From Paenibacillus sp. Soil787 (GTDB lineage: Bacteria; Bacillota; Bacilli; Paenibacillales; NBRC-103111): a DNA stretch of 64,000 nt. Location: NCBI RefSeq assembly GCF_001429545.1, contig NZ_LMSP01000023.1:68747-132746 (forward strand), given 5' to 3'. Shown piece after piece: positions 35,393 to 43,696 of the stretch. How positions within the stretch are numbered: the stretch's first letter is position 1; each line of letters starts with the position of its first letter. The notes below the pieces were generated by a model. The model was given only the letters and a program-made list of their open reading frames with translations. It did not search any database and was not told the origin of the DNA. The position numbers and the translations under genes were made by a program.

Positions 35393-36487
35393 TTACTTCT
35401 TAGGTAAAAATTGCGTTGTGAACACTTTGTCGATGTTCTCTGCTGTTTTTAGAACACCTACATCAACAAGCTGCTTCTGAACTTCTGTCCAGCGTTCCTT
35501 GGTCATGACTCCTGTACCTTTGGTTGCTGCATCTCCTCCGAATACAAAGTCCATCTCTTTAGCAGCGCTAAATTTCATCATATCTAAGCTCATATCTGGA
35601 TTCTTCTGTTGGATGGAAGGATTGATCTCCTCGGAATGATCCTTGTAATAATCCCAGCCTTTAACCGTAGCTTCGACGAAAGCTTGCACTTGGTCCGGAT
35701 GTTCAGCAATCATTTTCTCCGTAGTGAAGTATACGCCAGCGTAAATGTTATAACCGGAATCGGCAACTAAGAGCGCGCCGTGCTCTACCTTTTGCTGAGT
35801 GAGCGTGAACGGTTCAGAAGTTACATATCCTTGCGTAAGAGCTTTTGGATCGCTGACAAAGTTAACTAATTGACCTGTATATTTCATTTCTTGGGCACTG
35901 TCTAATTTGTATTTCTTCTTAATAAACTGCCAGAAGCTGGCCGTTGAAGCCACATACACCTTATGTCCGTTTAAATCACCAAAATCTTTAATCGCAGTAT
36001 CTTCTTTATGATAAAACACAGCTTGTGGACTCTTTTGCATGGAAGTTGCGATAGCTACAATCGGAATACCCTCTTGTCTGGCTACTAGGATATCATCGCC
36101 ATTGGCCATACCGAATTGCGCTTTGCCTGAAGCGACGATTTGTGTAGAAGAAACCTGCGGACCACCTGGCATAAGCGTCATATCAAAACCCGCGTCTTTG
36201 TAGAACCCTTTGGCGGAAGCAGCAAAGTTCCCACCATGTTCGGGTTCTGCGAACCAGTTTAAAACAACAGTTGCAGGTACGACAGCTTTGGCAGCTGTAG
36301 TTGAAGCCGGAGATGCTGCTGGAGCAGTGGAAGCCGTCGCTTGCGCCGCTGTAGTTGGCGCTGACGTTGAAACCGAGGAGCCCGCGTTACCGCATGCGGC
36401 GAGCATACTTGAGATCATAACTAAGCTCATGGACAAAACAACTGGGCGTTTCGCTGCAAGCGGATTAGTAAGATTAAATGGTTTCAT
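35393..36487 (-). CDS. NitT/TauT-family ABC substrate-binding lipoprotein
   Basis: The 364-residue protein has a lipoprotein signal (LAAC, Cys32). An Ala/Thr/Ser/Pro-rich spacer of about 35 residues follows, then an NMT1/THI5-like binding domain starting VVLNWFAEPEHGGNFAA, with YVASTASFWQFIKKKY and KALTQGYVTSEPFTL. The VLNWxxxPxH beginning resembles binders of thiamine-pyrimidine precursors and other heterocycles. GGAGGGG lies 9 nt before the ATG chosen. It heads a seven-gene transcription unit with its own promoter. Confidence 0.9.
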   Translation of the reverse strand: MKPFNLTNPLAAKRPVVLSMSLVMISSMLAACGNAGSSVSTSAPTTAAQATASTAPAASPASTTAAKAVVPATVVLNWFAEPEHGGNFAASAKGFYKDAGFDMTLMPGGPQVSSTQIVASGKAQFGMANGDDILVARQEGIPIVAIATSMQKSPQAVFYHKEDTAIKDFGDLNGHKVYVASTASFWQFIKKKYKLDSAQEMKYTGQLVNFVSDPKALTQGYVTSEPFTLTQQKVEHGALLVADSGYNIYAGVYFTTEKMIAEHPDQVQAFVEATVKGWDYYKDHSEEINPSIQQKNPDMSLDMMKFSAAKEMDFVFGGDAATKGTGVMTKERWTEVQKQLVDVGVLKTAENIDKVFTTQFLPKK

Positions 36488-36546
36488 ATTAGACTTCCCC
36501 TCCATATTTGGTTTTCTCTACAAAAGAACTTATCAATCTTTAGTCA

Positions 36547-36576
36547 AATATAGAGTTGATGGCCTGTTCAAGTCAA
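36547..36576 (-). promoter_or_regulatory. Predicted promoter of the binding-protein operon
   Basis: On the minus strand TTGACT and TATATT are separated by 18 bp, 60 bp upstream of the binding-protein start. Confidence 0.55.
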
Positions 36577-36688
36577 CGAATATACTAACGTTTTGTATTT
36601 TCACACAATAAAAGTACGTCTTTTCATTACTTTCACAAGACTCATTTTAAATAAATGCACAAATATCTCATAAAACACGAACATTCAC

Positions 36689-37684
36689 TCAAATTACTCC
36701 AACAACCACGCCTAATTCTTTCAACCAACGACGATATGCAATGGAGAACCGGTCTACCTTATGGTTGAGTTCGACCTGCAGATCCAGCGGAAGCAGCTCC
36801 GGTTTCTGCGTCTCAATTACCCTCGCATCTTGTTCAAACACGATATCCTGGAAGCGAATAAAATTCGCATCTACTACGTCATAGGCATAATTCCGTGAAA
36901 CCATCATGAACACGACACATTCTTCTGCGGCTACAGGCAATACCGTCAACATAATCCACAAGGTTTGGCCATTACTTGGATCTGCTTTGGACAATCGTGC
37001 GGATAAGGGCCGATAAACTTCTTTCATATAGACGTAAGTCGTCCCTTCACTCTTATCCGAGCCGGAATGGGCAACCGGTTGAAAGATCGGAATATTTTCG
37101 ATATAAATGCGTTCCTTCTCCTTGATCACCTGAAAGTCGGGGAGCTCTGCATAGTCGGGGTGCCCGAGCAGATTCTGATGGACGAACATCAAATGTGCAA
37201 AGTCGGTGAAATTCTCAATAACTCTCGTTCCAGCTGCCTTAACTTTGTAGGGCCCACATGGCAGTGGACGAAACACCGGATTAGCAAACTCTTCAAAATG
37301 AGGCAAAGGTGCCACGGGTTCGCCTATACATACCCAGATGAAGCCGTATTTCTCTTCACAGGCATAGGTTTGCGCTTTAGCTCTGAGAGGAATTTTCTCC
37401 CCCTTGGGCTGCGCTGGAATACAGACACATTGCCCAGATGAATCATACTGCCAACCATGGTATGGACAGACGAGAACATCGTCTTGTACCCATCCTTTGG
37501 AAAGCATGGCTCCACGGTGAACGCATAGATCTTGCAGCGCATGAACCCCTTTGCTAGAGCGGTAAATGGCTACTCTTTCACCCAAAATGACGACACCCAC
37601 AGGTTGGTCTTTCAGCTCAGACGCGAGGTGCACAGCATGCCAATCATTTTCAAGTACAGGATCATGTAGACGTTGTAAAGCCAT
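36689..37684 (-). CDS. Rieske non-haem iron oxygenase, alpha subunit
   Basis: The 331-residue protein has an N-terminal Rieske [2Fe-2S] domain (C54, H56, C73, H76 in CVHRGAM and CPYHGWQY). Its C-terminal catalytic domain has iron ligands H164 and H169 and the bridging D161 in ENFTDFAHLMFVHQ. Such enzymes hydroxylate or O-/N-demethylate aromatic and heterocyclic compounds. AGGAGG lies 9 nt before the ATG; an ATG three codons earlier directly abuts it. No ferredoxin or reductase gene is adjacent, so electron donors must be encoded elsewhere. It follows the amidohydrolase gene at 37741 and shares its promoter. Confidence 0.92.
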   Translation of the reverse strand: MALQRLHDPVLENDWHAVHLASELKDQPVGVVILGERVAIYRSSKGVHALQDLCVHRGAMLSKGWVQDDVLVCPYHGWQYDSSGQCVCIPAQPKGEKIPLRAKAQTYACEEKYGFIWVCIGEPVAPLPHFEEFANPVFRPLPCGPYKVKAAGTRVIENFTDFAHLMFVHQNLLGHPDYAELPDFQVIKEKERIYIENIPIFQPVAHSGSDKSEGTTYVYMKEVYRPLSARLSKADPSNGQTLWIMLTVLPVAAEECVVFMMVSRNYAYDVVDANFIRFQDIVFEQDARVIETQKPELLPLDLQVELNHKVDRFSIAYRRWLKELGVVVGVI

Positions 37685-37740
37685 TGAAATCATCCTCCTT
37701 AGCGTTTATGAAAATTGGTTAGCGCAAGCTTTAAAATGAA

Positions 37741-39126
37741 TTACTCTATATTTGAGAAAATAGGATATTGCCCAGCCAGCTTATTGCGCAGAGCATCCAC
37801 CCTTGCTTGGGCTCTTTGTAGGATTTCTTGCTCATCGATCCACGTGCTCATCCCCTTCTCCACAACAACATGACCGCCAACAATAACGAGATCAACATCA
37901 TTGCCGTTCGCGTTATAAACTAGCGCTGAAGAAGCGCGATGCACGGGACTAATGTGTGCTTTGAGCATATCTACGGTCACTAGATCTGCCTTCTTGCCTG
38001 GCTCAAGACTGCCCAAATCAGCACTCCTCCCAACTGCCTTAGCACCATTCACAGTAGCCATACGCAGCACATCCATCGGCGGCAATAAGGTAGCATCCAG
38101 TTCATTCACCTTATGCAAGCATGCCGTGAACTTCAGCACTTCCAAGTTATCTTGACAATTATTACTGCCAGGGCCATCCGTACCTAAGGCAACGTTAATG
38201 CCCATTCGCAGCATTTCAGGTACTCTGGCAACACCAGAAGCTAAGTACATATTGGATACTGGACAATGGATGACGGAAGCTTGCTTTGCACGAATCAATT
38301 CTAGTTCTACATCATCAAGCCACACACCATGAACAACCTGCGTTTGCTCGCCCAGCAGCCCAACTTCATTCAGCAATTCCAAATTACGCAGGCCATAACG
38401 GGCCATCGTCGTGTCGATCTGTTCGCTTGTTTCCGCAACATGTACATGAGAAATCAGCTTGCGATCCCGGCTAAAGACTGCCGCCCTCTCGAGATAACCT
38501 CTGGAACATCCATATAAATTAAGCGGTCCAAGTGCAATTCGAATCCGACCGGAAGCAGCCCCATCCCATTCATCGAGCAATCGATCTGTACTCTCGAAGA
38601 TCTGTTCTTCTGTCTCCCTTAATCGGACTTCTCCCGCCAAATCCGAGCCGCCTCTGGCCAAATGTCCGCGAATCCCTGAATCCACCATCGCTTGCAGTAC
38701 ACTCGCATCATTCTCTGGATACGTGTGGATATAATGGTGATCCATCAAATATGTCGCGCCCGACTTCAAATTTTCGATACACCCGATTAAAGCAGCCAAA
38801 TAAAAATCTTCAGGTTCCATCGCGAGACTCATCGGCCAAATAATCCCCTTCAGCCACTGTGCGAGCGGGGAGTGATCCGATACCCCTCTCATGAACGTTT
38901 GAAACAAATGGGTATGACCATTGATGATCCCGGGAATGACGACTTTACCCGAAGCATTGTACGTATACGCAGATTGTGAAAGTAAATGGTCCAAGCTCCC
39001 GTCGGATCTCCATTCCCCCACTTCACGGATCACATCATGCTCCATATACACATAGCCGGGTTTGAAAATCTGATTGGTGGCATTCATGGTCAACACCGTA
39101 CCGTTGTAAATTAACTTGTTTGACAA
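37741..39126 (-). CDS. SsnA/TrzA-type amidohydrolase (probable heterocycle deaminase)
   Basis: The 461-residue protein belongs to the amidohydrolase branch of guanine, 8-oxoguanine, S-adenosylhomocysteine and triazine deaminases. It shows VVIPGIINGHTHLFQTFMRG (HxH pair), HVHVAETSEQI, VVHGVWLDD, HCPVSNMYLASG and ALGTDGPGSNN (metal Asp). The ribosome site AGAGGTGG is 4 nt from a TTG at 39126, which gives the expected N-terminus SNKLIYNGTVLTMN. It is the first gene of the cluster, directly behind the Lrp-type operators. Confidence 0.9.
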   Translation of the reverse strand: MSNKLIYNGTVLTMNATNQIFKPGYVYMEHDVIREVGEWRSDGSLDHLLSQSAYTYNASGKVVIPGIINGHTHLFQTFMRGVSDHSPLAQWLKGIIWPMSLAMEPEDFYLAALIGCIENLKSGATYLMDHHYIHTYPENDASVLQAMVDSGIRGHLARGGSDLAGEVRLRETEEQIFESTDRLLDEWDGAASGRIRIALGPLNLYGCSRGYLERAAVFSRDRKLISHVHVAETSEQIDTTMARYGLRNLELLNEVGLLGEQTQVVHGVWLDDVELELIRAKQASVIHCPVSNMYLASGVARVPEMLRMGINVALGTDGPGSNNCQDNLEVLKFTACLHKVNELDATLLPPMDVLRMATVNGAKAVGRSADLGSLEPGKKADLVTVDMLKAHISPVHRASSALVYNANGNDVDLVIVGGHVVVEKGMSTWIDEQEILQRAQARVDALRNKLAGQYPIFSNIE

Positions 39127-39142
39127 GTTACCACCTCTCTTC

Positions 39143-39163
39143 AATGTTATGTAAGCTAACATT
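39143..39163. promoter_or_regulatory. Candidate Lrp-type operator 1
   Basis: AATGTTA and TAACATT are perfect 7-bp arms around a 7-nt spacer in the leader of the amidohydrolase gene. Confidence 0.55.
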
Positions 39164-39188
39164 AATTTTATTTTTTTATTTATGTGTT

Positions 39189-39202
39189 ATGTTAATTAAC
39201 AT
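39189..39202. promoter_or_regulatory. Candidate Lrp-type operator 2
   Basis: ATGTTAATTAACAT is a perfect palindrome abutting the predicted -10 box, positioned to block transcription. It shares the TTAACAT half-site with sites 1 and 3. Confidence 0.6.
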
Positions 39203-39203
39203 C

Positions 39204-39232
39204 ATTATAGGAATGAACCTTTTTATCGTCAA
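39204..39232 (-). promoter_or_regulatory. Predicted promoter of the amidohydrolase-Rieske unit
   Basis: TTGACG and TATAAT are separated by 17 bp on the minus strand, directly upstream of operator 2. Confidence 0.7.
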
Positions 39233-39290
39233 CTCTATTTGTAAATGAAAAGAATATATACGGTTACGTTTTGTCATAAAATCGATTATT

Positions 39291-39301
39291 TTAATTAACA
39301 T
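39291..39301. promoter_or_regulatory. Candidate Lrp-type operator 3
   Basis: TTAATTAACAT repeats most of the operator 2 core and lies about 95 bp upstream of the regulator gene, which suggests autoregulation or looping. Confidence 0.4.
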
Positions 39302-39394
39302 AGTTTGATTTTGAACGTAAAAATTGTTCTTATCACGTGAATACTATGATAATATTAACAACTGTATATATTTCACGAAAAAGGAGTCATGCCT

Positions 39395-39856
39395 GTGTTA
39401 GAACTCCCTCACCTCGATCAAGTGGATCAAGAAATCATCAAGTTACTACATGAGAACGGCCGGATATCCTATGCAAAAATCGGAGAAATGCTCAATCTCT
39501 CACGTGTTGCGATTCAAAAACGAGTCGAAAACCTCATCGAAAAAGAAGTCATCGAGAACTTTACCATTCGGTTGAACGCGACGAAATTAGGTAAAGTAGT
39601 CAGCGCTTTTTTCGAAGTCGAAGTAGAGCCGCGGTTTGCTGAGGAAGTAGGCAATCTGCTTTCCGCTGACTCCAACGTTATCAGTATTTATCAAATGACA
39701 GGGAGCAGCTCTCTGCATATGCATGCCTTGCTCAAAGACGATGCTGCACTCGAAGAATTCCTCTACCAAAATATCTACAAATTGAAAGGCGTCGTACGCG
39801 TTAACACGCAGGTCGTTATTAAACGGTTTAAACAAGGGACTGGATTGGAACTATGA
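39395..39856 (+). CDS. Lrp/AsnC-family regulator
   Basis: A 153-residue protein with an N-terminal AsnC-type helix-turn-helix (LDQVDQEIIKLLHENGRISY, then NLSRVAIQKRVENLIEK) and a C-terminal RAM ligand-binding domain (about 70-150). AAGGAG is 8 nt from a GTG at 39395 but only 2 nt from the ATG at 39389, so the GTG is preferred. It diverges from the heterocycle cluster and very probably controls it through the TTAACAT sites between them. The effector would be an amino acid or a pathway intermediate. Confidence 0.9.
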   Translation: MLELPHLDQVDQEIIKLLHENGRISYAKIGEMLNLSRVAIQKRVENLIEKEVIENFTIRLNATKLGKVVSAFFEVEVEPRFAEEVGNLLSADSNVISIYQMTGSSSLHMHALLKDDAALEEFLYQNIYKLKGVVRVNTQVVIKRFKQGTGLEL

Positions 39857-39867
39857 GAATAGACAAA

Positions 39868-39902
39868 AAAACTGCGCGAGCATCGGTGCTCACGCAGTTT
39901 TC
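39868..39902. terminator. Bidirectional terminator
   Basis: AAACTGCG and CGCAGTTT arms with inner GAGCA/TGCTC pairing lie between the Lrp-type gene and convergent yhaM. Confidence 0.88.
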
Positions 39903-39916
39903 GTTATTTTGATAAA

Positions 39917-40873
39917 TTATAAGTTCAAACGATACATCGCCTTATTTTCTAGACCACGGATCATCGGCGTCCATGCTTCTGTCTCTGGCGTTGTCAGCAG
40001 AGTGTCCTCAACCATTTGCAGCTTCGCATCCATCGAATCAATGTAATGCAAAGCAACAGCTTCTGGAATTTGAGGCAGCACTGGGCTCCCCCATTCAGGC
40101 AAGTTGTGGTGGGACAGCACAATATGCTGCAGACCAATGACAACATCCGATTGAAGATCAATCCCATGATGCAAAGCAGCTTCCGTAATCCAGTTCGACG
40201 CCATCGAGATGTGTCCGAGCAGTTTTCCTTGCACACTGTAATCCGAAACGATTCCTAGCTGCGCGATCATCTCTTCAGGTTTGGCGATATCATGCAGAAT
40301 GATGCCGGCTTTAATTAAATCAGGATTAAGAAATGGCCGCTGTTTACAAATAAATTCACCGATCTCCAACATCCGCACAATGTGGTAAGCAAGGCCGCCG
40401 AAATAGGCATGATGATGAGTCTTGGCAGCCGGGGAATGGTTTAGCTTCTCTTCTACTTTGCTCACACAAAACGAAACTATCGACTTGATCGTCGGATTCG
40501 CAATACTTTCCAAAACTTGATTTATCGTATGAATTAGATCGATTGGACTAATCGGTGCTGAACGAATGAAATCCGTAATATGTACGCCATCCTCTGGCAG
40601 CGCCTTGCGTAACTTCCCGATTTTCACCTGAAGTTTATCACGATAGGTTTGAACTAAACCTTGAACCTTGACCAACGTCATCGGGAAAAATGTTTCTTTA
40701 TCGGACGCGCTAGCATCCCATAGTTTTGCAGAGATCTGCCCGCTAGCATCGCACAGAACAATGTCCATGAAATCTTTGGCAGGCGTGGTATTCGTTTGTT
40801 TGACTTCTAACTCTTTAATGAGGTAGTAGCCTACAAACTCTTCTGGTGCTTGCAATTGCTTAATTAAAGTCAT
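39917..40873 (-). CDS. yhaM: 3'-5' exoribonuclease YhaM
   Basis: YhaM trims single-stranded RNA (and DNA) from the 3' end in the cytoplasm. The 318-residue protein has an N-terminal OB fold (about 10-100) and a C-terminal HD domain with HHHAYFGGLAYHIVRM, IILHDIAKPEEM and QHIVLSHHNLPEWGSP. GGAGG lies 7 nt before the ATG; the frame is open 10 codons further. It is monocistronic and ends at a shared terminator. It lies 1.4 kb from the RNA-repair operon but is a common housekeeping gene, so the proximity may be chance. Confidence 0.93.
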   Translation of the reverse strand: MTLIKQLQAPEEFVGYYLIKELEVKQTNTTPAKDFMDIVLCDASGQISAKLWDASASDKETFFPMTLVKVQGLVQTYRDKLQVKIGKLRKALPEDGVHITDFIRSAPISPIDLIHTINQVLESIANPTIKSIVSFCVSKVEEKLNHSPAAKTHHHAYFGGLAYHIVRMLEIGEFICKQRPFLNPDLIKAGIILHDIAKPEEMIAQLGIVSDYSVQGKLLGHISMASNWITEAALHHGIDLQSDVVIGLQHIVLSHHNLPEWGSPVLPQIPEAVALHYIDSMDAKLQMVEDTLLTTPETEAWTPMIRGLENKAMYRLNL

Positions 40874-41049
40874 TTTAGTTCCTCCATATGTCGTTAGGAA
40901 CATTATACTACGAATAGGAGAGAATTAATGAATAGAAAATGATAGAAATTTGAGAAAGTGCTGAATTTTTTCACTCAAAGTCTTTTACAGTCAGTATCCT
41001 GTTGCGAGGTATCTCGCTCATCGGCTCTCCTAATTTCGCCCCAACCTTC

Positions 41050-41435
41050 TCACGAAACGAATTCGGTATCGGGATCTTCGAATTCCAAACGGTTCGTTGG
41101 ATCAATGACAATTTCATTCTTATCCTCATTCCAGCCCGCCGAATGCCATAATGTATCGCTGAAAAAGGAAAGAGGAACATAAATGGAGTTGTTCGTTATG
41201 AACGACTTTTTCGAGTACCCTCTATCATGACGCTCAAAAAATACCCGGATCTCTCCCTGTCTATGGGCAAGAATAGTCTCCGTGCGAGGAGGCTTAGGTT
41301 GTTGTTTCTCAGTCCTATCTGATAGCCACTGAGTCAGCTTCTCTGCTCTTTCCGTACCAAGATGATGCGTATCAAATACACTAACGTAGGGTAAATCCCA
41401 TCCTTGGGAGTAAAATAGATAGGTTTCTCCAACTG
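41050..41435 (-). pseudogene. 5'-truncated gene remnant
   Basis: About 128 codons read openly on the minus strand from 41435 to a TGA at 41050, without any plausible start. The upstream end coincides with a dispersed repeat, where TAG TGA follow in frame. The sequence includes LPYVSVFDTHHLGTERAEKL and later FFERHDRGYSKKSFITNNSI and YVPLSFFSDTLWHSAGWNED, the latter resembling the stalk or copper-amine-oxidase-N-like domain of secreted proteins. No signal peptide or N-terminus remains. I call it a remnant of a secreted protein cut by rearrangement at the repeat. Confidence 0.6.
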
Positions 41436-41582
41436 GGCATCACTAGATTTTAGCGGAACGTAGAAGCCTTATTTTGCGCAAAACCGCGTATTTCACGTTT
41501 TCGCGGAACGAGGAGCCTCTATTTCCTGCTTTCGAGGTGTAAAAACCGAAAAATGTCAAAAATAACGCCTCCACGTTCCGCG
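41436..41582. repeat. Dispersed repeat, copy 2, with GCGGAACG units
   Basis: 41436-41468 matches the complement of 14270-14302. Degenerate units of GCGGAACGnnGnnGCCT plus TATTT follow at about 41452 and 41502, with an inverted copy at 41561-41582. Confidence 0.65.
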
Positions 41583-41930
41583 TACCGGTCCGGCATCGGC
41601 ATAATCACCGAAATAGCGGCTGCTCGTTCCCTATGGTCCGCAGATTAGCAGCTTATTGTCCGAAATCACTCCACGGAGTTGGATTTGACCGGCTATTTAT
41701 CCATATTTGAACAGAATACTATTTTACCTGCCCTCGCACCAAACTTTTCACTATACCATCCAATAACAGAGCACGTCACATGGTTTTCGTCGGGTCAAAC
41801 AATTAATGTTAACCCAAAGGTGAACCTATTCTTGTTATCTACCTTCCATCGACTCAACTTTTATAGGAAAATAACAAACCTAAGGACCAATTAACGCACA
41901 CAGCTAATGAAACCAACCGGAAATAGACGT
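41583..41930. other. Non-coding stretch without recognised content
   Basis: Nothing convincing was seen here. A 71-codon plus-strand ORF at 41679 has no ribosome binding site and an unremarkable translation. Confidence 0.5.
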
Positions 41931-42115
41931 TTAACGGACCTGGATGCCGTTAACTGTCTATTTGGAGCGATGATTTCGAGCTTACGGACTTCAGCGCCGT
42001 TATTCGGTTTCAATCTATCTTATTTTCATCATTTGAAGTAGATTAAGGGCTGTCGAGTCCATTAGATTTTCAAATTCAATCTTTTTCGGGGATTAACGCC
42101 GCTCCAGTCCTTTAG
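41931..42115. repeat. Four-unit 50-bp-period palindromic repeat array
   Basis: Units start at 41931, 41981, 42041 and 42091. Each is an imperfect palindrome of about 22 bp with the pattern TTAACGGAC-N7-CCGTTA. The first two are in one orientation, the last two in the opposite, and spacing within each pair is 50 bp. The region lies between the remnant and tatD; 42116-42265 shows only a weak hairpin. Confidence 0.6.
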
Positions 42116-42265
42116 CCGGAAAAGATGAATCTGAAGTAGATTTCGCACCCATTTCCTTTCTCAACAGCTGCATGTTGATTGGTCAGTCGTAGAAAAAAAG
42201 AGGAAACCCCCGTGACTATTTGTACCACCTATACGTCTAGGAGGTTGAAGCCAGAGTGGAAATCC

Positions 42266-43075
42266 TCACATATTGAACGCATTCAATCCGAAAAAATCCT
42301 TTGCTGCCCGCGTCGTTGATTCGGCAACTTCCTCAACAGTTTTACCTAGGCACGCAGCAACCGTCGCAGCGATGTGCGGTAGAAAAGCCGGCTCATTCCG
42401 ACCATCCTGCGGCTTTACGGGTAAATCCCGCGGTGTAAGAAATGGAGCATCGGTTTCTAGCAGCAGACGATCTAGCGGTATACGCTTTACTAACTCACGC
42501 AGATGCTTCCCCCTGCGTTCATCACAAATCCAGCCTGTGATCCCGATATAAAATCCTAGCTGCAGATAGACCTGAAGCTCCTGCAGTGACCCTGTAAAAC
42601 AATGAACCACAGCATTCTTCTTCATTGAGCCAATATAAGGCTTCATTAAACGAACGAAATCGTAATGAGCCTCACGTTCATGTAGGAAAAGCGGCATTTC
42701 CAGCTCGCAAGCAAGCTGAATTTGTTCCTCAAACCATTTGCGCTGCACGTCGCGTGGGGAAAAATCTCGGTTATAATCCAATCCGCATTCGCCAATAGCC
42801 ACAACTTGAGGCAGCTTCGCTAGTTGACGCAGCTTATCAATGGTATGCGCCGTGCAATTGCGTGTATCGTGCGGATGAATCCCAGCCGTTGCAAATAATT
42901 TCCCCGGAAATTTATCGGCATAACGCGCTGCTTCCTCGCTGTTTCTCACGTTTGTGCCGGTCAAAAGAAGTGGGGACACTCCCGCGGCTAAAGCTTTTGC
43001 AACCACCTCATCGCGGTCCTGATCAAAAGAACGATGCATCAAATTAACTCCAATATCGATGAGTTGATCATCCAT
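42266..43075 (-). CDS. tatD: TatD-family metal-dependent hydrolase
   Basis: TatD enzymes are TIM-barrel nucleases (3'-5' exonuclease activity on DNA, some act on RNA). The 269-residue protein shows DIGVNLMHRSFDQD, TAGIHPHDTRNC, IGECGLDYNRDFSPRDVQ, MPLFLHEREAH, VVHCFTGS and LLLETDAPFLTPR. It overlaps kptA by 8 bp and is the last gene of the RNA-repair operon. Location suggests a role in trimming damaged ends, but a general DNA quality-control role cannot be excluded. Confidence 0.93.
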   Translation of the reverse strand: MDDQLIDIGVNLMHRSFDQDRDEVVAKALAAGVSPLLLTGTNVRNSEEAARYADKFPGKLFATAGIHPHDTRNCTAHTIDKLRQLAKLPQVVAIGECGLDYNRDFSPRDVQRKWFEEQIQLACELEMPLFLHEREAHYDFVRLMKPYIGSMKKNAVVHCFTGSLQELQVYLQLGFYIGITGWICDERRGKHLRELVKRIPLDRLLLETDAPFLTPRDLPVKPQDGRNEPAFLPHIAATVAACLGKTVEEVAESTTRAAKDFFGLNAFNM

Positions 43076-43646
43076 TTAACTGTCCCTCCTTTTCGGCCTC
43101 ATAAACGCGGCAGAACTCAGCAGGAACTTCGTCTGCAAGCCATACTTCATTACCAGCGTAATAGAAGACTACTCCAGCCTGGGAAGCTTTCTCTGTATCA
43201 ATGGCTAAAATGATTAATTCCCCCCTTCGTTTACCAGCAAGCGTTGCAAAATGAAGTCCTTCGGACAAATGGACATATTGACGCTTCATGGGACGCAACC
43301 CCTGTTTTAAAATTACAGGGGCAGCCAGTACATTCGTGCCATGGTAGAGCACATTAGGAGGTGTTGCAGCCGGATAGCTGACTTTATCATGGCTGTGTCC
43401 ATATCGGGCCCGAATCCGCTCGCCGTTAATTTCAAAGCGCTGCTTTTCACAGCGCGCTGCAACTTCTTCAATATCGCTCACTTTAATCTCTGACCACTTC
43501 GTCTGTACACGAAGAACTTCTAGCAGATCAGCAATCGCACATGAACCATCAACAGGATCGAGGCTCAGTCCGAACTCTTCTGGCGAATGCCGGAGTATTT
43601 TACTCATAAACTTACTTAATTTTGTTTGTACGTTATCATGTAACAT
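43068..43646 (-). CDS. kptA: RNA 2'-phosphotransferase (Tpt1/KptA)
   Basis: KptA transfers a 2'-phosphate from an RNA splice junction to NAD+, giving ADP-ribose cyclic phosphate. Such 2'-phosphates arise from fungal/plant-type ligation or end healing. The 192-residue protein has the family motifs LSKFMSKILRHSPEEFGL, IRARYGHS, LYHGTN, and VHLSEGLHFATLAGKRRGE, then FYYAGNEVWLADEVP. The ribosome binding site is weak (AGGA about 16 nt away), suggesting coupling or another start. Its place after rtcB and an AAA+ gene supports function in RNA repair. Confidence 0.95.
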   Translation of the reverse strand: MLHDNVQTKLSKFMSKILRHSPEEFGLSLDPVDGSCAIADLLEVLRVQTKWSEIKVSDIEEVAARCEKQRFEINGERIRARYGHSHDKVSYPAATPPNVLYHGTNVLAAPVILKQGLRPMKRQYVHLSEGLHFATLAGKRRGELIILAIDTEKASQAGVVFYYAGNEVWLADEVPAEFCRVYEAEKEGQLNG

Positions 43647-43696
43647 GTCAATTCAATCACGTCCTAAAATCCTTTTTATATTTGTTATCTCATTTC

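Noticed and set aside
41679-41894. 71-codon ORF in the repeat region
   Set aside because: There is no ribosome site, no recognisable domain and no neighbour context.
41931-42115. Regularly spaced units as a CRISPR array
   Set aside because: The units diverge, switch orientation, and the spacers are not of CRISPR type; no cas genes are near.
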